A stretch of DNA of 64,000 bases from Sipunculus nudus (GCA_026874595.1 CM049322.1:29885340-29949339), one strand, 5' to 3'. Positions 36,677 to 50,782 are shown, counted from the stretch's first letter. Made by a program: numbers and translations. Notes: generated by a model not told the origin, from the letters alone.

Positions 36677-38714
36677 AAGAGAGGCTCTCTGGTAATTACT
36701 GCCTGACCCAGACACTCACAAAGGCAGTAGGTCAGACTTGGAGGTGTTATGTAACAGCCTAGTACACTGCATTTATATTGATCCGATCTTAACAATCAAG
36801 ACATGGTGCTATAAAACTTGACTGTAATCTACAGTTTTTGATCAAATGATTTCAAATTTCAGATTTTAACAGATGAAATGCTTATGTGTACGTGCTGTAA
36901 AAATTAAATCCACAGCACTAACAGAAATAATTTGAATATTTTAATTTATTTTAATCGTATCAGAAAAAAAAGAAAAGTATTCTCAGCTATGAAACTAATA
37001 CATGTGTTAAAAATAATCCAAATATCAAAACACCCAATATATTATAACAGGAGCAAACTGGAGTTGGGAATGTTTCATTTTATTAACTGAAATAAAGAAA
37101 TCAGTGATATAAATTTTGATTATTTAGCCAGTAACATGTAACAACTGATACAACCATGTTTCTTACTGTCATTAGTCAAACATATTAACATCTTTAATGA
37201 GCACTTGTCTGAGTAATATTTTAAATTTTGACATATTTATTTATTTTTGAACTTTGTAATAAATATAACCAACAAGTTAAACACATGGAAAAGACCTGGA
37301 AATTTAATATAATCAACTGCATCATTGTCTATCATAATCTTACTTCATATAAAACCTAATAGTTAACAATTGTATTTAATTATTTATTTTTCATTTTTAT
37401 GGTTGAAATGAAAAATACCCAATGGTGACTGAATGATGTCATTTGAAATACATTTTTGGCCATCCATGGAAGATCCATAAATGATCAGTAATTGCAAGGT
37501 AATTACCTGTAACTCATTAACTGTAAAATTCCTTTTCCATTTATTTTTCTTGATGTTCTTATCATAAACCTATAGTTTGGAAAAAAGTTTAGAGGAGGGG
37601 GTTGGACAGTTAGATCCAGCTGTAGCCACCAAAGAGCTGGCTGGCTGCAGAGTTCCTCGCTTCAAGCATGCATAATTGGCCTGAAAGTCAATGTGGGGAC
37701 ATATAGAGAGACTTCAGTACAGCCTAGGTGTGACATGGTCTCATAAAAACTTTAATAAAAGCTATTTTTTTATCAATTCCTTTTAAATCTTCAGAATTTA
37801 GACGCTAAAATCCTTACGTGTGCAAGAAATGAAAATGAAATCGACAGTGCTTACAGGGAAAAAAACATGCCATGGCCAAAATTAAAGGTACTGATTTTAT
37901 ATTTATGCTAATAACTTATAAAATTTGAAAAATTCTGAATTAATTTTGGGAATACAATTGAATCTTGAATAAATAATGTTATATCCCTGGCAAAAAAGCT
38001 CTACCTTCAACAATTCTCATGTTAAGGGAGTAAATATATTTCTTAATTTTTTACGAAGTGCATTATGTTTGGGCCCATAACTTAAAACAATAACATAATA
38101 CTGACATAATGTCTAGCCATGTGCATATAGTGTGTATAGAAGAACATGTATATTAAATATGGTCAAAGTCAGAGGTATGGTAGGGGATTTCGGGGACATC
38201 TAACTGTATGCCAAATTTTGGGAGCTGAGAGCTTGCCTAGGAAGCTGGGGAGCTGAGCTGTAGCTAACTGCATAAAATCTAATACTTGAATACTTGAATA
38301 AAATCTACAGTTTTTGATCAACTGGTTTCAAATTTCAGATGTTAACAGATGAAATGCAAATGAAAACATGCTGTGAAAATTGAACCCTCAGCAGTTACAG
38401 AAAAAAAATGTGCCATGGTCAAATCAGGGCAAAATTTAAGGTAATGATTTCATATTTATGCTAATAACTTATAAAATTTGAAAAATTCAGATCTAATTTT
38501 GGGTATAAAATTGAATCTTGATTACAAATAGTTACATACCTGAACAAGGCCTTCAGGCCTAATGCGAACCTGTGCAAAGTTTGGGAGTATGAATTGAGGT
38601 ATATTTTTAAGATTTGATATTGATCCTCTTAAGTCCTGCATATCTACCTTAGTCATTATGATTACAGCAAAACGGACTTTTCGGACCTGCAAGTTTCAGA
38701 CTAGGACATTTTAA

Positions 38715-39865
38715 AACTAGAATATGGATAGTCGACTAGCAACTTTGTGTATCTGAAGAAATCAGAGTGGGATGGGTGAAGTGAGGCATGGATTAAGTGA
38801 CAAGGGGAATAGAGTGAGGTAGGTTGTATATTAGCATGAATGTCTGCAGAGTAACCCTGAATGTAGGTGGTGCCACCTGTCATAAAATCGAGAAAATTGT
38901 CCAGGATGTATAAACCTGCAATATTTCAGGTGGATAAGTCAAACCACTGCTGAGATATGAGTGATTTTATCCCAATGCAGATGAACAGATGGACGCTGTG
39001 CATGTGTGGTTGCAGATGGCGCCACCAGTTTTGCCTATGATGAAGAGCTATGGGAGATCTATACACAAGCAAAATGTTGGCCCAATCAGTCAAACGGTTC
39101 CCGAGATATGAGCTTGGATGTCTGCAGAGTAAACGCGAATGCAGGTGGCGTCACCTGTCATAAAATCGAGAAAGCTGTCCAGGATGTATAAACCTGCAAA
39201 ATTTCAGGTGGAAAAGTCAAACCGCTGCTGAGATATGAGTGATTTTATCCCAACGCAAATGAACAGGTGGACGCTGTGCATAAGTGGTTGCGGGTGGCGC
39301 CACCAGTTTTGCCTATGACGAAGAACTATGTTCCCGAGATATGAGCTTGGTTGTCTGCATAGTAAACGTGAATGTAGGTGGTGCCACCTGTCATAAGATC
39401 GAGAAAGCTGTCCAGGATGTATAAACCTGCAAAATTTCAGGTGGATAAGTCAAACCACTTCTGAGATATGAGTAATTTTATCCCAAGGCAGATGAACAGA
39501 TGGACGATGTGCATACGTGGTTGCAGGGGGCTTCACCAGTTTTCCCTATGATGAAGGGTTATGTGAGATCTATACACATGCAAAATTTTTGCTTAATCGG
39601 TCATACGGTTCCTGAGATGAACAGATGGACGCTGTGCAAAAATGGTTTCAGGTGGCGCCACCATTTTTAGTATATGGTATAAAGCTATCAAAGGGCTACA
39701 TTTGTGCAACATTTTTAGCGTGATCGGTCAAACGGTTCCCGAGATATGTGGGTTTATGTGTGGAAACAGAGGCACAAATGGACGCTCGGCAGCGAGGAAA
39801 GGTCAGAGGTCAACCAAAAATGAGGGCGCAGTAGTTCACATGTGACCTGATGATAAACCAGATGC
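38715..39865 (+). mobile_element. family D element, 3' end lost
   Basis: It starts AACTAGAATATGGATAGTCGAC like the copies at 15531 (-) and 58649. It contains alternating units around GGTGGCGCCACC (exact at 39293 and 39651, variants near 38867, 39014, 39142, 39375). Text such as 'tcaaacggttcccgagatatg' matches 59.0-59.8 kb. The terminal GTATCCGC hairpin is missing; homology fades after 'cacatgtgacctga' near 39850. Confidence 0.7.
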
Positions 39866-39964
39866 GCTTAAAATGCAAACCAAGTTTTTTCAAACAGTTG
39901 AAAGATATAGTTCCAATAATCTGGGAATTCTGCATCTAGACATTGCGTCTAGACGTCTAAACGC

Positions 39965-39986
39965 TGTGTCTAGACGTCTAGACACA
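39965..39986. repeat. 22-bp perfect palindrome in a GTCTAGAC cluster
   Basis: The core GTCTAGACGTCTAGAC is flanked by TGT and ACA on the matching sides, giving 22 bp of perfect dyad symmetry. At least four further TCTAGAC half-repeats lie within about 60 bp. A decayed version is in the homologous unit near 33285-33330. Confidence 0.85.
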
Positions 39987-41473
39987 TTGTCTAGACACCC
40001 GCCAGAGCCAGGTCAGTTGCAATGGTGATGTCTGGACCCCACCTGTTTGTACTGGGTGACCTCTTTACTTGGCTGCGAAACTCAGCATGTTGTCAAATCT
40101 GTTTCCAAACACAGAAAGCCTTTTTCAATTGGCTACAATGCTTTTTTTAATGCTGGATTTACCCAATCTATTCTTATAAAAATGGCAGAACCCTACCATA
40201 GAATAATTCTTGTAAAGTTTAAACCAATCAGCTTAACAGTTTCATCATAAATCAGCGTATAAGCTAGAAGAGTTTAAAATTACATTTTCGCTTGTAAAAA
40301 ACAAATCAATGTAGGTGGCGCCACCAATACCTCAATTTCAGATATGACATATGTGACAAACATTGGTATAAAATTTGGTGATTATGGCGCTAGCAGTTTC
40401 TGAGATTTTAATTTAAGTGTGCTTTTTTTGGACAGATGACTAAGTTCAACCTCCTGTAACTCGGTCAAAAATCTCCAAACTGGAACCATTCGAACAAACT
40501 TGAGAAAGATTGTTCCAGGGATCATTTCTGTGAAATATTGGACAATTTGGCTGGACAGTTTCGGAGAAGAAGTTTTTTTATAGCTATTTTAGCTTTTTCC
40601 CTATAAAATCTAAGAAAATGCAGTTAGAAAAAAATAAACAAAATCCGATAGAGTTTTTCAGATAACTGATTATTTGCAAAAAATTTGGTGATGCTAGCTA
40701 CTGCAGTTTTTGAGATAGCTATGGTTAACGTACAGACGACGCACGACGCACGACAGACGACGCACGACGGACTACGCCGCACCAGCCCATAAGCTCACAA
40801 GTTCGCTAAAACAGTCTCTAGCTTCAGCAATTCTCAAGACATGGGAGTAAATATATTTCCTAAACTTTTACAAAGTGCATTATGTTCGGGCCCATAACTT
40901 CAAAATTTTATAAAATATTCACGTAATTTCTTGTATGTACAATATATAGAGGAATTAATATATAAAAAATGATCAGGTCAGTGGTTTTGATATTAGGCAG
41001 TCCTGAAGTGTAACAATGGGTTTTTAATGGAAAACAGATGGACAGGTGGAAAACAGAGGTTTTTTCAAATATTTTGAAGGAACAAAGTCTGATTGACCCA
41101 ATTTTCGGTATGGTAGGAGATTTTGGGGACATCTAATGGTATGTCGATTTTCAGACTCGTAGGTCCAACGTTTTTTAAAACGTGCCAGTTTAACGGACGG
41201 ACGGACAGAGAGACGGACGGACAGCCGACGAACAAAGGACCACGACTATAGCTGAGATGACTTATAGTCAGCTGAGCTAAAAATTTGGACACGCATCCAG
41301 AGACAAAAGTGTGAAAAATCAAGCATACTGATGCGTTGACTTTGAAATCTACAGCATTAATGTAACCACAGAAACCGGTCACAGCTCTCTGGTGAAAAAT
41401 AACAATATGAAATAAGGCAACAGGTCTAGAGTTTACTCAGTGCAGTAGCTTCACCTCGCATTTTATCATGCTT

Positions 41474-42195
41474 GGGGGGGGGGGGGGGGGGCAATTGCCT
41501 ACCTCAGCTGAGCTCTGTAAGCCGAGTAAACTTAACTGAATAGAGGTTTCATGTATTGGCCTAAAGTTTTGCCGTGTCCATGCGTCTTGCAGGTTTCTCG
41601 TACACAAGACTGGTGTCGCCTCCAAAAAAAAGTTTTTGTACAGTGTATGTCCATGCTTATTTCTCAGGAGGGATTGGATATATCTGCCTGAAATTGTGTA
41701 TATCTGTACATCACAATACTGGTGGCGCCACCTACAATTGTTTCGGGGTTTCGTGCATCTGTGCAAAATACTCAAATTTTGTTAAAAGCATCTGCCTGAA
41801 ATTTTGCATAACTGTAACATCACATGACTGGTGGCGCCACCTAAAGTTGTTTTGGGGTTTTGTGCATCTGTGCAAAAAACTCAAATTTGGTTTGAAGTAT
41901 CTGCCTAAAATTTAGCATATCCATACAACTTCGATGGCTTTCTCAAACACAAGACTGGTGGTGCCACCTATAATCATTCTTATGTTGTGTACATCCATGC
42001 TAATATTTGTGTAATTGTGCTTGTACTCGGATCTAAAATGTTAAGTACTAGCTGTGTACCTGTACATGTAACACTTGTATCTGAAAAGTAATAAAAGTAC
42101 TTTTCAAATAATAGTCAAGCGTTTTATCACGGTTCCAGGCATTATACCGTAAGTATATCCAACTGCACAGGTTCGCATTAGGCCTGTAGGCATTT
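41474..42195 (-). mobile_element. family C element, 5'-end-bearing, truncated
   Basis: The reversed C start (GCACAGGTTCGCATT then AGGCCTGTAGGC) lies at about 42165-42192. Leftwards are about 110-bp repeats around the palindrome (GGTGGCGCCACC at 41721 and 41830, GGTGGTGCCACC near 41957). No 3' end is present. A poly-G tract of about 18 bases at 41474-41491 marks the left edge. Confidence 0.6.
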
Positions 42196-44697
42196 TTTTT
42201 TAATAACATCAGTCGTTATTAAGACCAGGTACTGATACTGATATTTATATTTCTGGGTAAAGCAGACCTTGAGCAGGTAAACACTTTTCGAAATCCAACA
42301 ACTAGTGGTTGTAGCCTAACCCTTGCTAGTGAAGTTCTGTCAGTAACTGCAAAACCACATTTAAAGCTTGAGCATATGGACTCTATTTATTTTGCTACAA
42401 ATTAAATACATTTATTATGCAAGCGTATTGTCTCTCAGTTCCTGTGCGCAAAGAGTGCATAATAATTTGTGGTCTTTCCAAAAATTACCTGGCCTTGGCG
42501 GCATTTCCAGACAGACGCCAAGGTCCCGGTCTCATTAGGTCCCATTAGCCAATGTATCATATAAAGACTTCAGAAATCAGCTGTTAATTCTAATGTTTAT
42601 ATATTTCTCTGTTTCATGGCTGCCATTGCACCGCATTGTAGTGGAGCAGCAGTTTCGGGCACATGTGCTGAGGGCTTCTTCTAAATATACAGCTTAACCG
42701 CTTGACTAAAGGACGTATTGAATGTTGTACAAATCTTTCCACAGAGGGGACCCCTTCTTGGTTAAGTTAATGCAAGAGTCAAAATCGACCGATATATATC
42801 CGGTTTGAATGCTGCACTGCTGATGAACTTTCCGTGTGAAGCACTCCATATCACAGGCGTCATTCCCTTCTTTGAACTAGCTGCTCTGTATTACAAAATG
42901 AACTATAGTACGCATGTATTAACCCCATTTATGTGGTAAGGACGGCTGTCGGATTGTCAAGTCACTAAAGATGACATATATTCACCGGTGCCATTCCATA
43001 TACTGTAGCCCTGCTTTCACCCCAATCTCCCTCGGGCTTCTCTGACAGTTACTGGTATAGGAGGATCACCTTTTCCCTCATATTCGTTGTCGCTGTCCCC
43101 TCTTCTGTATTATTGTCCAATGACAATATGATCATCAGCATTGCTTCCGTGGGCTCATTGTTGTCGCATGCGGGGTATTCCTCCGCGAACAGGGGGGTAA
43201 GCGCTAAAGAGTCACCGACCTCGTTCTCCAACTCCACCTTGTCGGACGTATTATCAGCGAGTTTGTCATTACAGCCTGATAATATCCCTGTAAACAGCCT
43301 AGGGTTTGCGATGATTAATTATTTCACATCCTCCAATGCGGATAAAGTAGATTACATCTCTCATACTACTGCGCTAAACTCTGCCCTTCGCATTGAATTC
43401 CCTCCGATGTCAATACATGCCACATTGATTCATCAAAGATCTTCAAAGAACAAAACCTATCCCTACCTAGGTTCCCGCATTGAGTTATTTGCCAAATAAA
43501 TTATACAAAATGACCTAATTTGTGGGACAAACTGAGTCACGCCTACTTAGTCTGTGTGCTATGCGCACGGGCCCAACGGCTGACATCAAAGGATAATAAA
43601 CTGGTCCGATTGTTGAGCCAAAAATAAATACATTCGATATCCATATTTGTCATAATATGTCATGTCGCATCCAAAGCTGTCGGCTTACAAGGGTTTTGGA
43701 TTGTTAGGGGCCGGAATGTAAAGTCACGACTGTTTATATCCTAACACTGGAACCTTTATGTTAAAAAATATGGCCTTGGGTGTTTTCGGACCTTCAGATC
43801 TTATATGCTGGAGAAACGAATACGCGACCAGAGCCTCATTTCTCTATTTCTGTTGGAACGCTTCTTTCTTGCAAAGATATCTACATGTGAATGAGGACCC
43901 GATGTGAAAGAAATAACACCTTTTTCCCCAAAAACTGAACCGTCACAGCTCCTTTGGTTGAGGGAGATGTTAGTTGACCAAATATAATGTTCCTTTATTC
44001 AAAGGCATCTGGAAATCGTGTTCATGAAGTCAATCAGTACAGGTGATAGATACAAAGGAGAGCAGATCAATATATTAATATATGCTTGTGATTCCCAGAA
44101 TGATTCATTGCCAGAATGATTCCTCAATTGCTGCTCAGTTTTCTCATTGTCTTTTTAGGTTTTACTCGATTATCCGTATCTTCTCCCAAAGATCATCACG
44201 CTAGTATTACTAGCGACAGCTTGTCACCCCAAACGTCGATTTTAGATGAGCTGAAGACGATGGGCAGGCCCTATCAGTTTTTTACGAAGGCCTGAGTGTC
44301 ATGTTGTCATGGCTATAGTATTACCAACTGACTCTTAAGCGATGGGCAGAAACTTTGTACGATATGTGGTGCTATACCAGATTAGGTGGAATTTTCTTTC
44401 GAGTGGAGGTGGGATGTTCAAGACCTAAAGGTACTGTGCGATTAAGACTGGGTCCTTGACGTTTTCGGATTGGAGTGGGAGTTAGACAAGAAAAGAAAAA
44501 ATAGTACTACTGTCATATTTGATGCATTAGACCAACCACATGACACGTTTATCAGAGTTAACCATATACTGCTAGAGACATCCATTCACTTTCAGTAAAT
44601 AAATAAATAAACGGTGATTGCGGAAATATATTAACGTAATTTTAACATATATAGTTCGACACAAGATTTACATTTGTACCAGTCTTCTTTTATAAAC
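42196..44697. other. unassigned; one 128-codon open frame
   Basis: 43113-43499 (+) is open for 128 codons and the opposite strand is open at 43049-43237 with an acidic reading. Neither shows a recognisable domain. The base composition is less AT-rich here than around it, so an undetected exon is possible. The rest shows no gene or repeat I can name. Confidence 0.3.
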
Positions 44698-46481
44698 AAG
44701 GGCTAAATGTCTAATGCGAACCTGTGCAATGGGATATACATCAGGTTATATGCTTCCATGATAACATACTTGACCATTATTTGAAAAGTATTACTTTTCA
44801 AGTGCATATGTGGCATGTAAATGTACAATGCGAGTATTAAGTATTTTGGACCCGTGCACAAGCACCATCTTCGAAGATGCATGGACATGAAAAATATCAG
44901 GCAGATACTTCAAACCACTCATTAGCTATGTGTACAGATGGATGTAACCCAAACAACTGTTATTGGTCCCACAAAGTATTGTATACAACGAGACTTTTCA
45001 AGATGCCAGGACATGCACAATTTGAGGTTGGCCGGTCAAATCTCTCCTTACAAATAAGCAGGGACATACGCTCTGCAAAAACAATCATTGTAGGTGCCGC
45101 CGCCAGTCTTGCACCTGACGTAGCTATCTGAGATATATTGACATGTACAAATTCAGGTTACTATATAAAATCCCTCCCGAGAAATAAACAGGGACAAAAA
45201 CTATTTACAAATCATTGTAGGCGCAGCACCATTCCTGTGTACCAGAAAACCATCTTTCAAGTAAACTTGAGGGCCACGCATGAACAGTTTTAGTGCAATA
45301 TTACAGAATTTAGAAACAGCAGTTTGGCAAAAGAAGTCTTTCCAAGCCCCCCGTTTGATATAGGCTTACTAGGCCACGATACAAACTTCAGTTTTCCATG
45401 ACTCCGCCAAAAATTTATAAACTCGATCTATTCTTGTAAAATTAAGAGAACCCTACCCTAGGATAACTTTTGTGAAAATTAAACGATTCAGCTTGACAGT
45501 TTCATCATGAAACATATTTCATGCAGAAGCTGAAAGGGGCTAAAATTACAAAGTTTTTGCCCGTAAAAACAGGTATATGTAGGTGGCACCACTATAACTG
45601 CAATTTCAAATATGAGCCACGTGACCAACGTTTGCACGAAACAAGATGATTATAGCTCCTGTTGTTTCTGAAATTGTTATGTGAGTATGCTTGTTTAGCC
45701 AAATGACTAAGTTCGAATTCCTGTTACTCCGCTAGATTACATCCAACCAAAACCATATGAAAAAACTTGAGAGCTTCTCTCTGGAATCATTTCTGTGCAA
45801 TATTGAACTCTTTGTCTGAATGATTTCGGAGATTTTTTAGCTTTCCCCCGTAAAATGTAAGTTGGTGCAGGTGGCGCCACAATAGCTCAATTCCACAACA
45901 TTTGACAAATGTATGATTTTTAGATAAATTTTGGAAATGTTAGCTTCTGCTGTTCTTGAGAAATTCTGGTTTAATGAACTGATAACTGATGAACCCCGTA
46001 CAAGAAAGGTCGATGCAAGTGGCGCCATAAATACCTCAATTTTCAAAAATGTCTTGCATCAAATTTGGTATAAGTAGCTCCAGCCATTTCTGAGATTGTA
46101 ACTTTAGTATGTTTTTTTGGCCAGATGACAAAGACCAGCTTTCCGCAAGCTGGCCAAAAATCACCGAACAGAAACCATTCGAACAAACTTGAGGTAGGTT
46201 TTTTTTTCTGGGATTATTTCTGTGAAAACTTGAACAATTTGGCTGGACAGTTTCGTCGGAGTTTTTTTTTAGAGGATTGTTAGCTTTTTTTCACTGTAAA
46301 ATCTATGTCAATGCAGATAGCCAAAAAATAGGCTCAATCCGATAGAGTTTGACATGTGCTGGACTCTTCCATAAAATTTGGCGCTGCCAGCTCTGATGGA
46401 TTTTCAGATTGCATGGTTTAACGTAAGGACGACGGATGGACGACACTGCAGCATCGCATAAACTCACAGGTTCACTAAAAA
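44698..46481 (+). mobile_element. family C element, full-length reference copy
   Basis: The start (a decayed AGGCCT-type hairpin, 'ctaatgcgaacctgtgcaat' at about 44711-44730) and the end (CATAAACTCACAGGTTCACTAAAAA, 46457-46481) bracket about 1.78 kb without interruption. Palindrome variants sit near 45083, 45577, 45870 and 46018. An ACGG-type stretch (GTAAGGACGACGGATGGACG) precedes the 3' end. Non-coding. Confidence 0.7.
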
Positions 46482-48423
46482 TGTACAAGATTCGATCCAT
46501 TAACTATACGCTAGAAAAAAAGAATTGCGATTCTTAAATTTAGATGCCTGAACGGATGTGCTTGTGGAACGTAAAGGGTACAGCAGAGAGTTTAAAATAA
46601 TATAGAGCACAGTAAAATAATATATTTGACAAATTCAATATCATTAGATACGAAAGGGGAAGCAACAACCCAAAGATCCATTTCATTTGGCCAATAAAAC
46701 AGATGGCTAAAGATGGTGCCCGGCTAATTTGCATGACCTCTGACTCTGTGGCCTAACATCAACTTCTCGTAATAAATCTGCCCTTAAACACCTTGTAGTG
46801 GCATTTTGTAAACAAACAGTTTTGCCCGTTATGTCCCAAACTTAGACGGATGACTCAGATACATATCTAACTGCAGATCAATACATCCATCTTCTATTCA
46901 AACTGTTCGAAAAATAGTCTAAAAATTACCTTTACACTTACGTATAGATGACACAAGTTGTATGAACTGATACTTCTTAGTTACACTGAAGAAAAAGCTC
47001 TCCGACATCAACAACAAGTTCAGAGCAACCTTTTAATCTTTCTGAAACTTGGGTTTACATGAATTTATAGTCAAGCCTGCCAAACTGGACAGAAGTATAA
47101 AAATAGTTTAGATAGAACTTTAACATTACAGCTAGTTGCACATATATATGCATATCTAAATCAAATATGATTTCAACATACTTTATGCATTGATATGCCA
47201 GACACTGATGCTTCGAATGAATATTTAAGTCGGACCCATTGTAGTGCTAAAGTATTTGCTGAATACATGATTGCAAATATAAATCTGTAGCATGACTGCT
47301 TTTTGTCATCTTTAATATACCCATCCAACTTGCATCAACATGAATCCATTTTAGATTACTGGAAATTAAAATGCAATCCATCACTTATACAATGGAAATT
47401 TCGCTTTTTTTCTCTCAAAACTGCATTTTCCCTGTTAAAATGTCACCAAAGATACCCATCAGAAGAGTTGGTTGAGCGTTTTATGTTCAAACTGTTCATG
47501 ATAACAGGGATGTATGTGGGATCAAGGCACATCATTTTGTGAGAGAAATGCAAAATGGCTATTAACAAACTTGAAATTTGAAAAAAAAAAGGTCTGACTT
47601 TCAGGTATTCATAGTCGAAGTTTCCCATGTACCTCACAGAATGCAGGTCTACATAGCCTATATTTACTTACAGCAGAAGGCGGGCACACATACACGGCAA
47701 TATGCTGCATTTATGATGATGTAACAAACATGAAACATATATGTGATGTTAACAGTGCTTTCAACATACAAATGTTATGTTTAACAAAATTCCCCTTTCC
47801 ACTGGCTTGCAGCTGCCTTGTCGGTGTATTTACCTGAGGTACACAAATAAGTCTTTGTGGGCCAAAAACATCTGGTGCTCAATGCCAGTTGCTCAGTAAA
47901 TCAAAAATGACATTTCATATGTATATCAAACCAATGAACAAAGCCAAACAACAATTTACAAATGCATGGTGTATATTAAAGGCTGTGCATGAAGATATGC
48001 GATAAAAACAATATTTAACTACAATATGTGTATAGTATATTCCACATCAGTGGTCTGAAATATAGTTTTAAGAAATATCTTTACGAATAACTTCACATGA
48101 TATACTGATCTTAAAAGCAAATCGTGATATATGCATATGCTGCAGATATTTACACTGCTAATACCAGCCACGTAAGATTAGATTCCAAAAGTGTGAAAGG
48201 GTACTGCGATTATTCCAATCTGCATGGCACACACTAACCCGTGAATTAACTCGGCAACCTGTCTCTCCTGTCATTTTCTGGTAAATGTGAACTGTACATA
48301 CATACATATAAACATAAAGAACCTTGATAGAATTACCTTATTGTCAAATTAAAGGAAAAAGGAATATTCTTTATCACATGAACCGGGTCTGAAGCGCCTC
48401 GAATGGTTTTAACTTTAGTCATA
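46482..48423. other. no gene seen
   Basis: AT-rich spacer; open frames up to 79 codons have no recognisable content. Confidence 0.4.
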
Positions 48424-50276
48424 ACAAGGGACCCATGGGTCACGTCACTCAACTGAAGTTTGAAATTTTAGCAAATGCAAAATATGCTGATTTCTATTGT
48501 AATTTTCATATATATAAGCATATGAGAAGCTAAGAGGAAATGGCCCTCCTACTTGGTTATAGTAAAGTTCTAAATATATATGATTGCAAAACTAATACTC
48601 TGACAAGACTGTCAAGAAGAAAAACAGTAAAAATTTTGAGATACTGTGATCCATATGAAAAATTTACAGATGGACAGGCAAGTGGACAGAATGGACTGAT
48701 ACCTTTATTTCACTTTCAGGGGAATAATGCATTTAAATTTATATTAAACGCTTATTTTTTTAGAATATCCACCATTTCCATTAATGGTTTTTATCAGATT
48801 ATTTTTTGTTAATTTACAAGTTTAATAAATTTGTAATAAACAAATCTGAAAATATAAGTTAAAATATCAGCACTGTAAGTTGCAATCATTATTCATCCAG
48901 AGTGTAGCTCACATCAGGTCATATTATGCATACACATATATTTTATTATTTTTAAATCATAAATGTTTAAACAGAATTTAAAAGAAAAAAATGCAACAAC
49001 ATGGCATCTTCAAGATTATTCTTTGAATTACTATTAAAAAGTTTTGTACATTGGAGTTTTCAGTACATACTTAATTTTATTCAGCGAAATAAAAGATTCA
49101 GTAAATTTGATAAAATAAAAACATCTTTGTGTATACACACTGTCGGTTGGATGAGGGACAAAAAATATCATTATGCTAATTACTATCTCAGCTATAATTT
49201 ATTACTAGAATTAATATTCAATTTCACACCTGGTGAAGTTTTTACTCTTCTGAAGTAAGGAATCCCTTATCTGATGAACATCCACAGTTTCATAGCAATA
49301 CACCACTTTGCTGACACTATTATATGTGCACTTCATGTTCCCTGATGGTATAATACAAAATCTAAAATGAAGCAAAAGCCTAGAATAATAATGAATAATG
49401 AATCAGAAAATTTTAACATTCTTGTAGGTAAGGCACCACCAGGGTGGGGGGGGGGGGGGGGTTGGATGCAGGGCAGAGGGGGAGCCTGCCAGTAATGGCC
49501 AAGCTGAGCCAAGGCAAGCTGCCTGGAGTGGGTTACATAATACAGGTGAAGGCTGTACTAGGTGGGCTTGATGTAAACAACACTTAACAGAGTGTATGAA
49601 AACTTGAATAAAAGCTACTCTTTTCAATCAATTCCTTTGAAATTTAAGATTTTAAAAGATTAAATCCTTATGTATATATATATGATGTGAAAATTAAATC
49701 AAGTGCTTACAGGGAAAAACGTGCCTTGGCCAAATTTGGACAAAATTTATGGTATTGATTTTTTATTTATGCTAATAACTTAAAACATTGGCAAAATTCA
49801 GATCTTATTTGGGTAAACAATTGAATCTTGATTAAATAAAGTTATATCCCTGAAAAAAAGTCTCTTGCTGCAGCAATTCTTATGTTAGGTGAGTAAATAT
49901 ATTTCTTGATTTTTTTTTCAAGGTGCATTATATTTGGGCCCATAACTTCAACACTTTACGCAATACTGAAATGTATGGAAGAATATGCATACTAAATATG
50001 ATCAAAAAACAGATCAGTGGTTTTGATATTAGGCGGTCTTGAAGTGTAACAATGGGTTTTTAATGGAAAACGGAGGTTTTCCTTAATATCTCGAAGGAAC
50101 AAAGTCCTAGTGACCAAATTTTTCTGTATGGTGGGAGATTTTGGGGACATCTAACTGTATGCAAAATTTTGAATTTGTAGGTCCAACGGTTTCAAAATGT
50201 GCCCTATTAACGGACGGACGACGGACAAAGGACCACGACTATAGCTCAGATGACTTGTAGTCAGCTGAGCTAAAAA
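48424..50276 (+). mobile_element. F1-family element with both ends
   Basis: It starts ACAAG then GGACCCATGGGTCA (palindrome at 48430-48441) and GTCACTCAACTGA. It ends with ACGGACGGACGACGG (from about 50210) and the hairpin TAGCTCAGATGACT/AGTCAGCTGAGCTA plus AAAA (50242-50276). Flanks are A (5') and T (3'). It is 1.85 kb, non-coding, and includes a poly-G tract at 49446-49461. Confidence 0.75.
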
Positions 50277-50734
50277 TACTAAGACCGTAGTATTAACTGC
50301 TGGGAAATGCTTCAAGGGAGGTGATCATGAGCAGAAGACCAGGGAGATATGGGTAAATGGAGAATGCTATGGCTAAGTTTACAGTCGATTAACCCTAACC
50401 CTTTTAATATATGTAAATATATATTTTTCAAATAAAGCTATGAAACGTTTTTCCTGTATGAATGGCCATAGCATTTATTTGTGGTACATCTTATCAAACC
50501 CTGAAAAAAATAATCAAAAGTCTACATTTATTTGATTTTAATAGTGTATATAGCACATGCAGCTGGTTATCTAATACACAGAGGCCTGCTTCACATCTAA
50601 TATTTAAGTTTATGTTCATTTAATTAAATATATATATTTTTATTAGGCCCCAAATATTTTTAAATTTTCAAAGTCTAAATATACAACTAATTTCTGCACT
50701 AACATGCACATTTGTTCTAATTTAACAACTATAG

Positions 50735-50782
<48 letters not shown>

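Larger units (their letters stand above)
38544..40811 (+). mobile_element. family C element nested in F1 and itself carrying D
   Basis: The 5' end is AGGCCTTCAGGCCT (38547-38560) plus AATGCGAACCTGTG. The 3' end is CATAAGCTCACAAGTTCGCTAAAA at 40788-40811. The first 170 bp match the copy at 32731, after which a D element interrupts. The C text resumes at about 39866 with the same 'tgcaaaccaagttttttcaaac' start seen at 33209. Confidence 0.75.
37230..41283 (+). mobile_element. F1-family element split by a nested C element
   Basis: The left part (about 37230-38543) aligns with 55.2-56.6 kb of the complete F1 copy. The right part (40812-41283) continues the same text ('agtctctagcttcagcaattctcaag') to the GGACGG microsatellite (about 41192-41230) and hairpin (41249-41283). 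The text between ('cctgaa' then C then 'cagtctct') is contiguous in other F1 copies, for example near 49852-49865. The palindromic 5' end was not found, so the left boundary is approximate. Confidence 0.7.

Noticed and set aside
36582-36795. Minus-strand frame of Leu/Ser repeats
   Set aside because: It is simply the (GA)n microsatellite translated.
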